DNA of 64,000 nt from Microbulbifer agarilyticus S89 (GTDB lineage: Bacteria > Pseudomonadota > Gammaproteobacteria > Pseudomonadales > Cellvibrionaceae): NCBI RefSeq assembly GCF_000220505.1, contig NZ_AFPJ01000007.1, forward strand, positions 226,860 to 290,859, read 5' to 3'. Shown in pieces: positions 9,456 through 18,236 of the stretch. A program made the translations under genes and the position numbers. The notes under the pieces were generated by a model, which was not told the origin of the DNA, did not search any database, and saw only the letters and a list, made by a program, of their open reading frames with translations. Every line of letters starts with the position of its first letter. Within the stretch, counting starts at the first letter, position 1.

Positions 9456-10358
9456 CTACACCAGCCCCTGACTACGCGCCCAGAAAAAACCCGCCGCTGC
9501 CGCACCGGCGACAATGACACCCAGCCACACCCAACTGCCACTGGCCGCTGCCGAGTCACCACGGTAACCCGCAGACAGGGATTCTGACGGACCGAAGGAG
9601 CCGCCTTCGCTGGTGGCCGCGCGACCGTCTTCCGCCTGCGTACGCATGCCTAGCTGGCTGCGTCGCATGGCCTGGTCGAGCGCCGCACTCTGGCGCGCCG
9701 CTTCGGGCACGCTGACGGCCTGACGCACGGTGGTTTTGTCCAGGTCATCTGCCGGGCCCACCACACTAAAGCTCAGGCTGTCGAAGCGCAGCTCGTCACC
9801 TCGGCGTACGCGGGTCTCGGTGATACGCTGGTTGTTAAGATAGGTGCCATTTGCGGAGCCAAGGTCCACAGCAAACAACAGGCCTTCCCGCACTTCGAGT
9901 CGCGCGTGGCGACGAGAGAGGTGCGACATAGAGAATGTCAGATCGCACTCGTCAGAGCGACCGACGATGGTGGTCTCACGCACCGGAAATACGCGCCCGA
10001 CAATCGCCGGGTGATTCGCACGCAGTGCCCACGCCACATTGGCGGCACTGCCGGCTGCTTTCAGGCGGGTGATTTTGGGGTCTACCACCGCCAGCTGGCG
10101 ATCGCCAACCTGCACGCGATCGTTCGGCTGCAAGCGGCAGCTGCCTTCCACCACCTTGCCATTGACCAGCAGCTGGGCACCGCCCGAGAGGTTGTGTAAC
10201 TCTAACTCGTCGCCGTCCACCAGGATCTCGGCATGCAATTTGGCCACTGACGAGTCTGCCAGGGTTAGGTCGCACTGGTTTCCCCGGCCAACCGTCACTT
10301 TGGGCGCTACAAGCCACACACTCTGACTGGAATCTTTCACGTCACACAGTTTCAACAT
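9456..10358 (-). CDS. Two-FHA-domain membrane protein
   Basis: A 300-residue phosphothreonine-reading protein. FHA 1 (about residues 20-95) shows VGRGNQCDLTLADSSVAKLHA. FHA 2 (about 125-190) shows VGRSDECDLTFSMSHLSRRHA followed by GSANGTYLNN. A low-complexity linker leads to one C-terminal membrane helix (WVWLGVIVAGAAAAGFF), so both FHA domains should face the cytoplasm. The ATG at 10358 follows AAGGAAG at good spacing; an earlier in-frame start has none. The gene diverges from the PP2C phosphatase and Ser/Thr kinase genes, which suggests it reads phosphorylation by that kinase. Similar trios occur in type VI secretion loci, but no such genes are seen here. Confidence 0.9.
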   Translation of the reverse strand: MLKLCDVKDSSQSVWLVAPKVTVGRGNQCDLTLADSSVAKLHAEILVDGDELELHNLSGGAQLLVNGKVVEGSCRLQPNDRVQVGDRQLAVVDPKITRLKAAGSAANVAWALRANHPAIVGRVFPVRETTIVGRSDECDLTFSMSHLSRRHARLEVREGLLFAVDLGSANGTYLNNQRITETRVRRGDELRFDSLSFSVVGPADDLDKTTVRQAVSVPEAARQSAALDQAMRRSQLGMRTQAEDGRAATSEGGSFGPSESLSAGYRGDSAAASGSWVWLGVIVAGAAAAGFFWARSQGLV

Positions 10359-10680
10359 GATCGAGCTTCCTTGAAGCCGCCAAAAGGCGTACAATTTTTA
10401 ATCAATTTATTCTGTAAGGGCTGTGGAAACCGGCAACGGGCGCCAGCCAAAGCCTTTTCTCGCGTTTTTATTGGGCATCAATGCGATACACCGAAGTGAA
10501 AGTTTATCACGCGTAAATTGATTGGCCTGTGAATCGGTTTGCAGCTTACAATGTCATCAGGCTCTACTATGGAAACCACAGCTGCCTTGCATAATGCCCG
10601 CGGAACCACCAGGGAATATGGGCTTAAGGCACTAGTGGCGCTTTCGACAATAACGACAGGTAACAGGTAGTTGCATACCA
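10359..10680. other. Divergent intergenic region between FHA and PP2C genes
   Basis: 322 bases with no supported gene. The FHA-proximal part (10385-10425) is AT-rich and probably carries that gene's promoter. I found no pair of -35 and -10 boxes with correct spacing that I would commit to on either strand. Confidence 0.5.
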
Positions 10681-11676
10681 GTGAGTGAAGCCAAAGTACG
10701 AGAACGCCCAAGCGGTGTGAGCCAACCCGCCGTGCGCGCCAGTATGCGCAGTGCTGGTGCGACCCACACCGGATACCGCCGCGATCAGAACGAGGATGCG
10801 TTCTGGGGCGATGAGTCCCGGGGCGTATGGGTGGTCGCCGATGGATTGGGTGGTCATCAGGCGGGAGAAATCGCCAGCCAGACCGTCGTCGAAGAAATTC
10901 AACGCTCCTCCGCTACCGACCGACATTACGAGCAGGCCCTGCGTCGGGCACACGCCTTGCTGGCCGGTGACGAAAACAGCAATACCGCAATGGGCACCAC
11001 CGCGGTAGTAGTGGCCGAAGACGCGCCCTACTTCCATATCTATTGGGTCGGCGACAGCCGTGCCTACCTGTGGACCCCGCCCAGCGAAGTACCCGACGGT
11101 GCCGACCAACCCTTCCCTCACGGAACCCTGAAGCAGCTCACGGTGGATCATTCCTACGTGCAGATGCTGGTTGATTCGGGCGCGATTAATCAGGAAGAAG
11201 CCGCCAACCACCCGAACCGCCATGTGATTACCCGATGTATCGGTGGGTCAGCCAATCCGACGCTGGAGATCGACCGCGCCTCATTTTCCTGGGACAAAGG
11301 ACAAAAGCTGCTGCTGTGCAGCGACGGCCTCAGCAATGATGTAAGCCCTGCCGAGATCTGCGAAGTGCTGGCAAAGAATGCAGAAAGCCAGCGCGCAAGC
11401 GACTTGCTGATTGCCGCTGCACTGGATGCAGGCGGACGCGATAACATCACGGTACAAGTCATCAGTGCCCCCGACGCCCAAACAAGTGAGCAAACCGCAA
11501 AATTTGACGCTAACGGCAACCCCAAGTCACAAAAGCGGAACTCCCGCACATCGCGCGCGTTACTTGGGTCCCACAAAATTTTTTCCACTCGCGGCAAACT
11601 AATACTGAACATCACTACACTTGCCTTGATTTTGTCGGCAGGTATTTATGTCACCTGGCAACTACTGAACACTTAA
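10681..11676 (+). CDS. PP2C-family Ser/Thr phosphatase with C-terminal membrane anchor
   Basis: A metal-dependent protein phosphatase that should reverse phosphorylation by the adjacent kinase. The PP2C metal and phosphate motifs appear in order: RRDQNEDAFW, VADGLGGHQAGE, VGDSRAYLW, LLCSDGLSND and GGRDNITVQV (residues about 33-257). A basic linker and one membrane helix (ILNITTLALILSAGIYVTWQ) end the protein, placing the catalytic domain in the cytoplasm. The GTG at 10681 lacks a strong ribosome-binding site; an ATG at 10744 (MRSAGATHTG) is an alternative. The kinase begins 16 bases downstream, so the two form an operon. Confidence 0.92.
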   Translation: MSEAKVRERPSGVSQPAVRASMRSAGATHTGYRRDQNEDAFWGDESRGVWVVADGLGGHQAGEIASQTVVEEIQRSSATDRHYEQALRRAHALLAGDENSNTAMGTTAVVVAEDAPYFHIYWVGDSRAYLWTPPSEVPDGADQPFPHGTLKQLTVDHSYVQMLVDSGAINQEEAANHPNRHVITRCIGGSANPTLEIDRASFSWDKGQKLLLCSDGLSNDVSPAEICEVLAKNAESQRASDLLIAAALDAGGRDNITVQVISAPDAQTSEQTAKFDANGNPKSQKRNSRTSRALLGSHKIFSTRGKLILNITTLALILSAGIYVTWQLLNT

Positions 11677-11692
11677 CAAGGAACGGGCTCGA

Positions 11693-14161
11693 ATGGAAGT
11701 TGTCAGCAGCGGCGCCGCCTCGCTGGAGATCCCTGGCTACCAGATCCTGAAAAAAATTAATCAGGGCGGTATGTCTACCGTATATCTGGCCACCCAGCGC
11801 AGCATGGGACGCCAGGTTGCACTCAAGGTGATGTCTCCCGTTCTTAACGCCGATCCGATTTTCAGCGAGCGCTTCCAGCGCGAAGCCAATATTGTTGGCC
11901 AGTTATCCCACCCCAATATTGTTGCCATCCATGACATAGGCCGCTACCGCAGCCTCAATTACATCGCTATGGACTACCTGCCTGGTGGCTCCGTGGCGGA
12001 CGCGCTGACCAAAGGCGCCATTGAGCCTCTCGACGCGCTCCATATTACCCGCCAGATTGCCATGGCACTGGACCACGCCAGCAACAAGGGCTATGTGCAC
12101 CGCGACCTGAAGCCCGAGAACATCCTGTTCCGGGAAGACGGCTCAGCGATTCTCACCGACTTCGGCGTAGCGCGCGCGGTTGCACGCACCACACGCATGA
12201 CCAACACGGGCATGGTTGTCGGCACCCCGCACTATATGAGCCCGGAACAGGCACGGGGCGCGGCCGTCGATGGGCGCGCCGACCTGTACAGCCTCGGTGT
12301 GGTGTTCTATGAAATGCTCACCAGCGCAGTGCCATTTCAGGCCGAAGAAGCGGTCGCCATTGCAATCAAACACCTGACGGACCCGATTCCTCGACTCCCC
12401 GCGCGCCACACCTTGTACCAGGGACTCATTGACCGCTTCCTCGCCAAAGACCCCGAGCAACGTTTCCAGCGCGGGCTCGACGTGGTTGACGCAATCGATC
12501 AGTTACTCGCGGCGCTGGATGGCAAGTCCCCGGCGCCGACAACCAAGATGAACAACACCTCGGTGCGCGTCTCCAGCTTGTTGCGCGCACTGGTCCTCAC
12601 TCTGTACGGCACCCTCTCCGATCGCGTGGTCGCCGCCTGGGCACGTTTTCGCGACAAGCCGGTGCATCAACAAAATCCGCGCGCTGAGCAGCAAACCATC
12701 ATGCGTATTCGGCAAGTGGTGGAGCAGGCAGCGCCGATCAAACCCCGGTCGAAAATGTTTTTCGGCCTGCTCGCGGTAAGCTTCACGCTCGCCTGGGTAC
12801 TGTTCAGCCTGTTTAGCAACAAGTTCCAATGGCAAACCGAGTCTGGCCTGGTGAATGAGGCCGTCGATCTCACTTCACAGATACTGCTGCCGGAAAATGG
12901 CACAGCGCAATCCGGACAGGCCTCCGCGGAGCTACCGGGCCTTTCCGGCAGTCTGCTGCCCGCACCACTGCAGGAGCCCGGTGCACGCCAGACGGGCCCG
13001 GTGCTACGCAACACACCGGCCCCGGCAACAGTCGCAAAAGTCACACCCATCGCAGCACGCGAGGAGTCCGCGCGTGCAGACAATGGGGATCCTGCGAATG
13101 TAGAAGAGGCTGCCGGTACCCCAGTGACCGGTGACGCCGCAGCCAGTACCTCTGCAACCAGTGACACAAGTGCAGACGCGCTACCACAAGAACCGGAAGC
13201 CCCTGCGCCGCCCCCCACTTACGCACTCAAGGTTTCGCCAACACCCGGCGATGCACGCATTCGCATCATGAACATCGTGCCGCGCTACACGCCGGGAATT
13301 AGCCTGGAGCCTGGTCGCTATGACGTTGAGGTGAGCAAACCCGGCTTCAGCACCGTGCGGCGATGGGTGGAGGTCAATTCCGCTGATGTGAATCTTGCGG
13401 TCCAGCTGGAGCGCAAATACTTTGCCGGCAAGAGTTTTCAGTCGCCGCTAAAAGACGGTGGCCGCGGCCCGGAAATGGTAGTCATCTCGCCCGGCGCATT
13501 TACCATGGGCAATAACGCGCGCCCGTTTACCAGCCCCGAGCACAAAATCACGATCCGTCGCCCCTATGCAATTGGCGCCCACGAAGTGACGTTTAACGAT
13601 TACGACCGCTATGCGAAAGCCAGTGGCCGCAGCTTGCCCAGTGATCAGGGATGGGGCCGCGGTACACGCCCCCTGATTAACGTGAGCTGGGTCGAGGCGC
13701 AGCGCTATGCCAAGTGGCTCAGTGAGCAGAGCGGGCAAAAATATCGTTTGGCGAGTGAGGCGGAATGGGAATTTGCCGCACGGGCAAACACTGATACCCC
13801 CTTCTGGTGGGGCGATGGCAGCCCGCGGGGCAAGGCCAACTGCCGCCGCGGCTGCGCCAGCGAATTCAATTCCCTGTTTGCCGCCAAGAGCGCGCCGGTG
13901 GGCAACTATAAAGCGAACCCGTTTGGCGTGTACGACACCGCGGGCAACGTTGGTGAATGGGTCCAGGACTGTTTCCTGGGCGATTTTACCAACCACCGCA
14001 GCGATGCACGTCCTGTACAGCTGAAAAACTGTGACCTGCGTGTGGTCCGTGGCGGCTCCATGCGTGAGCCGCTGCGGAATATCAGCTCAGACTACCGCAC
14101 CGGGCTGAATGAGCGCGCCCATTCCAAAGAAGTGGGCTTCCGCCTGGTAATGGAGCTGTAA
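11693..14161 (+). CDS. Transmembrane Ser/Thr protein kinase with PEGA-like and SUMF1/FGE-like domains
   Basis: An 822-residue receptor-like kinase. Residues 16-270 form a complete Hanks-type kinase: INQGGMSTVYLA glycine loop, VALKVM lysine, HRDLKPEN catalytic loop (about 136-143), DFG at about 156, and SPEQARG. A juxtamembrane linker leads to one membrane helix at about 355-374 (FFGLLAVSFTLAWVLFSLF). An Ala/Pro/Ser-rich stalk follows, then a PEGA-like beta domain (about 510-580, LEPGRYDVEVSKPGF), and a formylglycine-generating-enzyme-like domain (about 600-822) with PGAFTMG, SEAEWEFAARA, GNVGEWVQD and VVRGGS. The last two should be periplasmic and may sense a ligand. AAGGAACG precedes the ATG. 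It ends seven bases from the convergent rlmKL stop. Confidence 0.93.
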   Translation: MEVVSSGAASLEIPGYQILKKINQGGMSTVYLATQRSMGRQVALKVMSPVLNADPIFSERFQREANIVGQLSHPNIVAIHDIGRYRSLNYIAMDYLPGGSVADALTKGAIEPLDALHITRQIAMALDHASNKGYVHRDLKPENILFREDGSAILTDFGVARAVARTTRMTNTGMVVGTPHYMSPEQARGAAVDGRADLYSLGVVFYEMLTSAVPFQAEEAVAIAIKHLTDPIPRLPARHTLYQGLIDRFLAKDPEQRFQRGLDVVDAIDQLLAALDGKSPAPTTKMNNTSVRVSSLLRALVLTLYGTLSDRVVAAWARFRDKPVHQQNPRAEQQTIMRIRQVVEQAAPIKPRSKMFFGLLAVSFTLAWVLFSLFSNKFQWQTESGLVNEAVDLTSQILLPENGTAQSGQASAELPGLSGSLLPAPLQEPGARQTGPVLRNTPAPATVAKVTPIAAREESARADNGDPANVEEAAGTPVTGDAAASTSATSDTSADALPQEPEAPAPPPTYALKVSPTPGDARIRIMNIVPRYTPGISLEPGRYDVEVSKPGFSTVRRWVEVNSADVNLAVQLERKYFAGKSFQSPLKDGGRGPEMVVISPGAFTMGNNARPFTSPEHKITIRRPYAIGAHEVTFNDYDRYAKASGRSLPSDQGWGRGTRPLINVSWVEAQRYAKWLSEQSGQKYRLASEAEWEFAARANTDTPFWWGDGSPRGKANCRRGCASEFNSLFAAKSAPVGNYKANPFGVYDTAGNVGEWVQDCFLGDFTNHRSDARPVQLKNCDLRVVRGGSMREPLRNISSDYRTGLNERAHSKEVGFRLVMEL

Positions 14162-14168
14162 CAGCCCG

Positions 14169-16349
14169 TTACCGCGCGCGCACTTGCCACACATTGTGAA
14201 TTTTCGGGTTGCGCTGGAAGTCCTTGTCGAGCAGCTTGGCTGAAAGATTTTCCACCGCGAATTCCGATTGCACCGCCTCGTCCATTTTGAAGCTGCGCAA
14301 ATTATTGGAAAACAACAACACGCCATCTTGGCTCAGCAACGCCATGCACTGGCGAATCAGTTCCCCGTGGTCCCGCTGAATATCCAGCACACCCTGCATT
14401 TTTGCCGAGTTTGAAAAGGTCGGCGGATCGAGAAAAATCACATCGTAATGCCCTTTGCGATTGTCCTGCGCAGCTTTCAGCCACTGCAGGCAGTCGGCCT
14501 CGATCAGCTGGTGGCGGTAGGAGTCCATGCCGTTTGCACGGAAGTTTCTCTGCCCCCACGCCTGGTAGGTCTTTGACAGGTCAACACTGGTACTCTCGGT
14601 GCAACCGCCAATTGCTGCCTGCACCGTCGCAGTGGCCGTGTAGCAAAACAGGTTGAGCAGCCGCTTGCCTTTGGCCAGTTTACGCAGGTACTGGCGCACC
14701 GGGCGGTGATCCAGAAACAGGCCTGTGTCCAGGTAGTCCCACAGGTTAATTTCCAGCTTCGCCCCGAACTCGTCTACGAGGAAGGTACGGGACTCCTCAC
14801 CACGCTTCTGATACTGACTACCGCTATCTTTGTGGCTGTGACGACGGCGCTCTTTAATGGAAATATTGCGCGGCGCCAGCTCCAGTACCTGTCGCGTAGC
14901 GCGCACCAGATCCATCAGGCGAGCGCGGGCTTTTTGCTCGGGAATACTCGCCGGCGCGCGGTACTCCTGGACATGCGCGAAGCGCTCGCCTTCCAGAGAC
15001 TGGTAGATATCGATGGCTGCGGAATACTCGGGCAGGTCGGCATCGTATAGACGATAGCAACTAACGCCACTGCGTTGCGCCCACTTGCCGGTGGTGCGCA
15101 GGTTTTTTTGCAGGCGATTGGCCACCATCTGTGCTTCTTCGGACAGGCGGGCCCCACCCTCCTGACCGCGCTCAGCAGATTGCGCGTGAATATCAAACAG
15201 CAGCAGCTGACTGGGGATGCTGCCGTTGAATAATTTGTATTGCTTGTGCGAGCGCAGGCCGGTGGAATGACAAAGTTCGGGATTGCCGGTAAAAATTGCC
15301 GCCTTCCAGCCGGCAAACTCTTTCTTCAGCTGGCCACCCAGCTCCGCGTAGGTTTCGCGCAGCGCCTCCTGTTCTCCCAGTCGCTCACCATAGGGCGGAT
15401 TGGTAATCACCAATCCTGCTGTTACCGGGCGATGACTCGGCACCTTGAAGGCCGCCACCGGCCGGCAGCTGACGCGCACCTGCTTGTCCAGGCCGGCGCG
15501 CGCGATATTGGATTCTGCGGCAAACAGTACCTTGGCGTCGGCATCGTAGCCACGAATTTCCGGTAGCGGCTTTACGATGCCTGCGGTGCGGCGCTGCAGC
15601 GCCTCTTCCCGCAATGCCAACCAGATGTCACTTTGATGGTTCAGCCAGCGCTCGAAACCAAATTCCTCACGCAACAGACCGGGAGCCACATCTGCCGCCA
15701 TCAATGCCGCTTCCACGAGAAAAGTGCCTGAGCCACACATAGGGTCCAACAAGGCACCGCCCTCGGCGGCAATTTGCGGCCAGCCGGCGCGCATCAGCAA
15801 CGCTGCGGCGAGGTTTTCTTTCAGTGGGGCCGCGCCGATGTGGGTGCGGTATCCGCGGCGGTGCAGACTGTCGCCACTGAGATCGATCGCGATTTCGAGG
15901 ACATCGCGATGCAGGCGCAGCATCACCGACAGGTCGGGATCCCGCTTGTCGACATCGGGGCGTGCGCCGGTCGCTTTGCGCAGGCGGTCGACGATGGCAT
16001 CTTTCGCTTTCTGGGCGCCAAACTGGCTGTTGCGTATTTCCCGGTTGGTGCCAGAAAACTGCACCCAGAGCACGCCGTTGGGGCTAATGTGTTCTTCCCA
16101 GGGCTGGTCCGCCACTGCACGATACAAACCTTCCGCATCTTGAATGCGCGCCTGCCCCAGATTCAGTAAGACCCGATTGGCGATACGGCTCCACAAGTTA
16201 ACGCGATAAGCCATCGCAAGATCGCCATCGAAGCGCACCGCCGCCGGCTGCTCCCGCAAAACGTTTGCGCCAATTTGACGCAACTCATTCGCGAGCACAT
16301 TTTCCAGGCCTTTTGGGCAGGTGGCTGTAAATTCAAACTTCTCAGTCAA
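14169..16349 (-). CDS. rlmL: 23S rRNA G2445-N2 / G2069-N7 methyltransferase
   Basis: The fused bifunctional rRNA methyltransferase RlmKL, 726 residues. The N-terminal half has a THUMP-type RNA-binding region (residues 1-150) and the RlmL methyltransferase with LLDPMCGSGTFLVEA and the catalytic TNPPYGERL. The C-terminal half is the RlmK domain with RLLNLFCYTATATV for SAM binding and FLDPPTFSNS. It methylates helix 74 of 23S rRNA during ribosome assembly. The apparent start is a TTG at 16349 with AGAGGTC eight bases upstream; no better start lies nearby. Confidence 0.95.
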   Translation of the reverse strand: MTEKFEFTATCPKGLENVLANELRQIGANVLREQPAAVRFDGDLAMAYRVNLWSRIANRVLLNLGQARIQDAEGLYRAVADQPWEEHISPNGVLWVQFSGTNREIRNSQFGAQKAKDAIVDRLRKATGARPDVDKRDPDLSVMLRLHRDVLEIAIDLSGDSLHRRGYRTHIGAAPLKENLAAALLMRAGWPQIAAEGGALLDPMCGSGTFLVEAALMAADVAPGLLREEFGFERWLNHQSDIWLALREEALQRRTAGIVKPLPEIRGYDADAKVLFAAESNIARAGLDKQVRVSCRPVAAFKVPSHRPVTAGLVITNPPYGERLGEQEALRETYAELGGQLKKEFAGWKAAIFTGNPELCHSTGLRSHKQYKLFNGSIPSQLLLFDIHAQSAERGQEGGARLSEEAQMVANRLQKNLRTTGKWAQRSGVSCYRLYDADLPEYSAAIDIYQSLEGERFAHVQEYRAPASIPEQKARARLMDLVRATRQVLELAPRNISIKERRRHSHKDSGSQYQKRGEESRTFLVDEFGAKLEINLWDYLDTGLFLDHRPVRQYLRKLAKGKRLLNLFCYTATATVQAAIGGCTESTSVDLSKTYQAWGQRNFRANGMDSYRHQLIEADCLQWLKAAQDNRKGHYDVIFLDPPTFSNSAKMQGVLDIQRDHGELIRQCMALLSQDGVLLFSNNLRSFKMDEAVQSEFAVENLSAKLLDKDFQRNPKIHNVWQVRAR

Positions 16350-16743
16350 GGATTCGACCTCTAAGAGCCTGTTGCCCCCGTCGTACGCCGCTTAGTCGAA
16401 ATGGGCGCGGGGCATTCTGGCAAAGTTGTTATGGCCATTTTGGCCAGAGGATATGTAAGTGGCGCAAGCATACCGCAATCGAGAATTCTATTCTTCAAGA
16501 CCCCGAAATAGCCCTGGGAAGGTTTCTCACATTAGATAATTTGAACCTATAGAAGGCGCTTTTCAGAAAAAATTAATTCTTCCTTACCTGAAGGTAATTT
16601 GGCCCAATATTCGACAGCGGCAGCCCTTCTTGCCAGGCCCCTTCCACAATAAGCTGGTAATGGCATAAGGGGAGAAGCGGTGATATCAGTCCCGCAGCTG
16701 ATTTCGGCCGCTTGAGTGACAATCAAAATGAGGTAACACGCCT
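16350..16743. other. Intergenic region upstream of rmf
   Basis: 394 bases without a supported gene, between divergent rlmKL and rmf. It contains a perfect palindrome, TTACCT-GA-AGGTAA, at 16584-16597 and AT-rich stretches at 16525-16580. The rmf promoter is presumably here, but I could not fix its boxes with confidence. Confidence 0.5.
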
Positions 16744-16947
16744 ATGAAACGCCAAAAACGTAATCCCAACGACAGAGCACTTCACAAAGGTTACGTTGCC
16801 GCCGTGCAGGGCAGAGATCACGATAGCTGCCCCTACCAAAGCGGATCCCTGCATCAGGAATGGGTAAACGGTTGGCGCCAAGGGCGAGAGGATATTTGGA
16901 GTGGTTTCGGGCGCGCAGCCCAGGCCCAGCGTCTGGAGAGCATGTAG
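16744..16947 (+). CDS. rmf: Ribosome modulation factor
   Basis: A 67-residue basic protein that dimerises 70S ribosomes into inactive 100S particles in stationary phase. It opens with MKRQKRNPNDRALHKGY, contains the family's QGRDHDSCPY and ends with the EWVNGWRQGRED core. The length is slightly above E. coli Rmf (55 residues). The ATG follows GAGGT. It stands alone and is followed by a hairpin that looks like an intrinsic terminator. Regulation by growth phase is expected from the family, not shown by the sequence. Confidence 0.95.
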   Translation: MKRQKRNPNDRALHKGYVAAVQGRDHDSCPYQSGSLHQEWVNGWRQGREDIWSGFGRAAQAQRLESM

Positions 16948-16987
16948 ATCAGGCGCGGCTTAACCAAATACTCTCGAAAATCGAGCC

Positions 16988-17020
16988 GGGCTGGCAATAA
17001 CGCCAGCCCCACTATCTTTT
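16988..17020 (+). terminator. Intrinsic terminator-like hairpin after rmf
   Basis: Perfect 8-bp inverted repeat GGGCTGGC / GCCAGCCC with a six-base AATAAC loop (16988-17009), then a TATCTTTT tract. It lies 41 bases past the rmf stop and 23 bases before the convergent pyrD stop, so it may serve both genes. Confidence 0.55.
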
Positions 17021-17031
17021 ACCGATTAGGA

Positions 17032-18078
17032 TCAAGCGCGTTGCTCAACAACACGCGATGCGTGCAGTTTTGCAATGGCTTCTGCCGCTTCGTGAATCAC
17101 TTCCGGCCCACGGTAAATAAAGCCAGAATATATCTGCACTGCCGTAGCGCCCGCGCGAATCTTTTCTGCGGCTGACTCGCCATCAAAAATACCGCCTACG
17201 CCGATAATGGGAATACTTCCATCCAGCGCACTGTATAGCTTGCGAATAACTTCGGTAGACCGATCGCGCAGTGGGCGTCCGCTCAAGCCGCCCTGCTCTG
17301 CACCGTGCTCAAGGTTTTCCACCGAAGACTTGTCGATGGTGGTATTGGTGGCAATCACACCATCAATTTCGTGTTCCTGTAATGTCTTCGCTACCTGGGC
17401 GATCGCATCATCGTCCATATCCGGCGCAATCTTCACCGCCAGCGGTACATAGCGATCCTGCTCAGCGGCAAGCTGGGCCTGCTTTTCTTTCAGCGCATGC
17501 AGCAGCTGGCTGAGGCTGCCCCCGAACTGCAGATCTCGCAGGCCTTTGGTATTGGGAGAGGAAACGTTGGCGGTTATGTAATCCGCATAGGCATATACTT
17601 TCTCCATGCAGATACAGTAATCGTCCGCCGCCTTCTCTACCGGAGTATCGAAGTTTTTGCCCACGTTGATGCCGAGCACACCGGAGTAACGACGGCGTTT
17701 TACCCGTTCGAGCAAGTAGTCGACACCTTCGTTATTGAAACCCATGCGATTGATGATGGCCTCCGCCTCTGGCAGGCGAAAAATACGCGGCTGGGGGTTG
17801 CCAGGCTGCGGACGCGGGGTCACGGTGCCAACCTCAACAAAACCGAAACCCAGGGCGCCCAAACCGTTGAACGCCTGAGCATTCTTGTCCAGACCGGCCG
17901 CGAGACCCACGGGGTTTGGCAGGGTCAAGCCCATCAGTTCTACCGGGTCATCCGGTACCGATTTGCTAAACAGCGACATCAAGCCAAGCCGCTCGGCGGC
18001 GCCAATGGCGTCCATCGACAGGTGGTGGGAGCGCTCAGGATCGAGCGCAAACAGGGCTTTGCGCAAATGCTGGTACAT
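17032..18078 (-). CDS. pyrD: Dihydroorotate dehydrogenase (quinone), class 2
   Basis: Oxidises dihydroorotate to orotate in pyrimidine synthesis and passes electrons to quinone at the inner membrane. The N-terminal membrane-associating helix [19 protein letters not shown] is typical of class 2. FMN-domain motifs include [27 protein letters not shown] with the catalytic serine, IATNTT and [12 protein letters not shown] start it at the ATG at 18078, which has AAGGA upstream and gives 348 residues, close to the family norm. A longer open frame to 18144 lacks support. Confidence 0.96.
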   Translation of the reverse strand: MYQHLRKALFALDPERSHHLSMDAIGAAERLGLMSLFSKSVPDDPVELMGLTLPNPVGLAAGLDKNAQAFNGLGALGFGFVEVGTVTPRPQPGNPQPRIFRLPEAEAIINRMGFNNEGVDYLLERVKRRRYSGVLGINVGKNFDTPVEKAADDYCICMEKVYAYADYITANVSSPNTKGLRDLQFGGSLSQLLHALKEKQAQLAAEQDRYVPLAVKIAPDMDDDAIAQVAKTLQEHEIDGVIATNTTIDKSSVENLEHGAEQGGLSGRPLRDRSTEVIRKLYSALDGSIPIIGVGGIFDGESAAEKIRAGATAVQIYSGFIYRGPEVIHEAAEAIAKLHASRVVEQRA

Positions 18079-18170
18079 GGGTTTCCTTGAGGTTCTGACC
18101 AAAGCAGCGCTCTCGTCTCCGGCACGGGGTCCGCGGAAAAGCAAGAGTCCGATGGGTCATGCAAATATGA

Positions 18171-18203
18171 CAAACCCCATCCGGGATACCCGGACGGGGT
18201 TTG
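18171..18203 (-). terminator. Strong hairpin, probable terminator of the glutamate dehydrogenase gene
   Basis: Arms CAAACCCCATCCGGG (18171-18185) and CCCGGACGGGGTTTG (18189-18203) pair over 15 positions with one mismatch and a three-base loop. On the minus strand it follows the stop of the dehydrogenase at 18237 and is trailed by a moderately T-rich stretch (TCATATTTG). It sits between that gene and pyrD. Confidence 0.55.
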
Positions 18204-18236
18204 CGTATTGTACGAGATTCCAACGATTCGAGAAAC

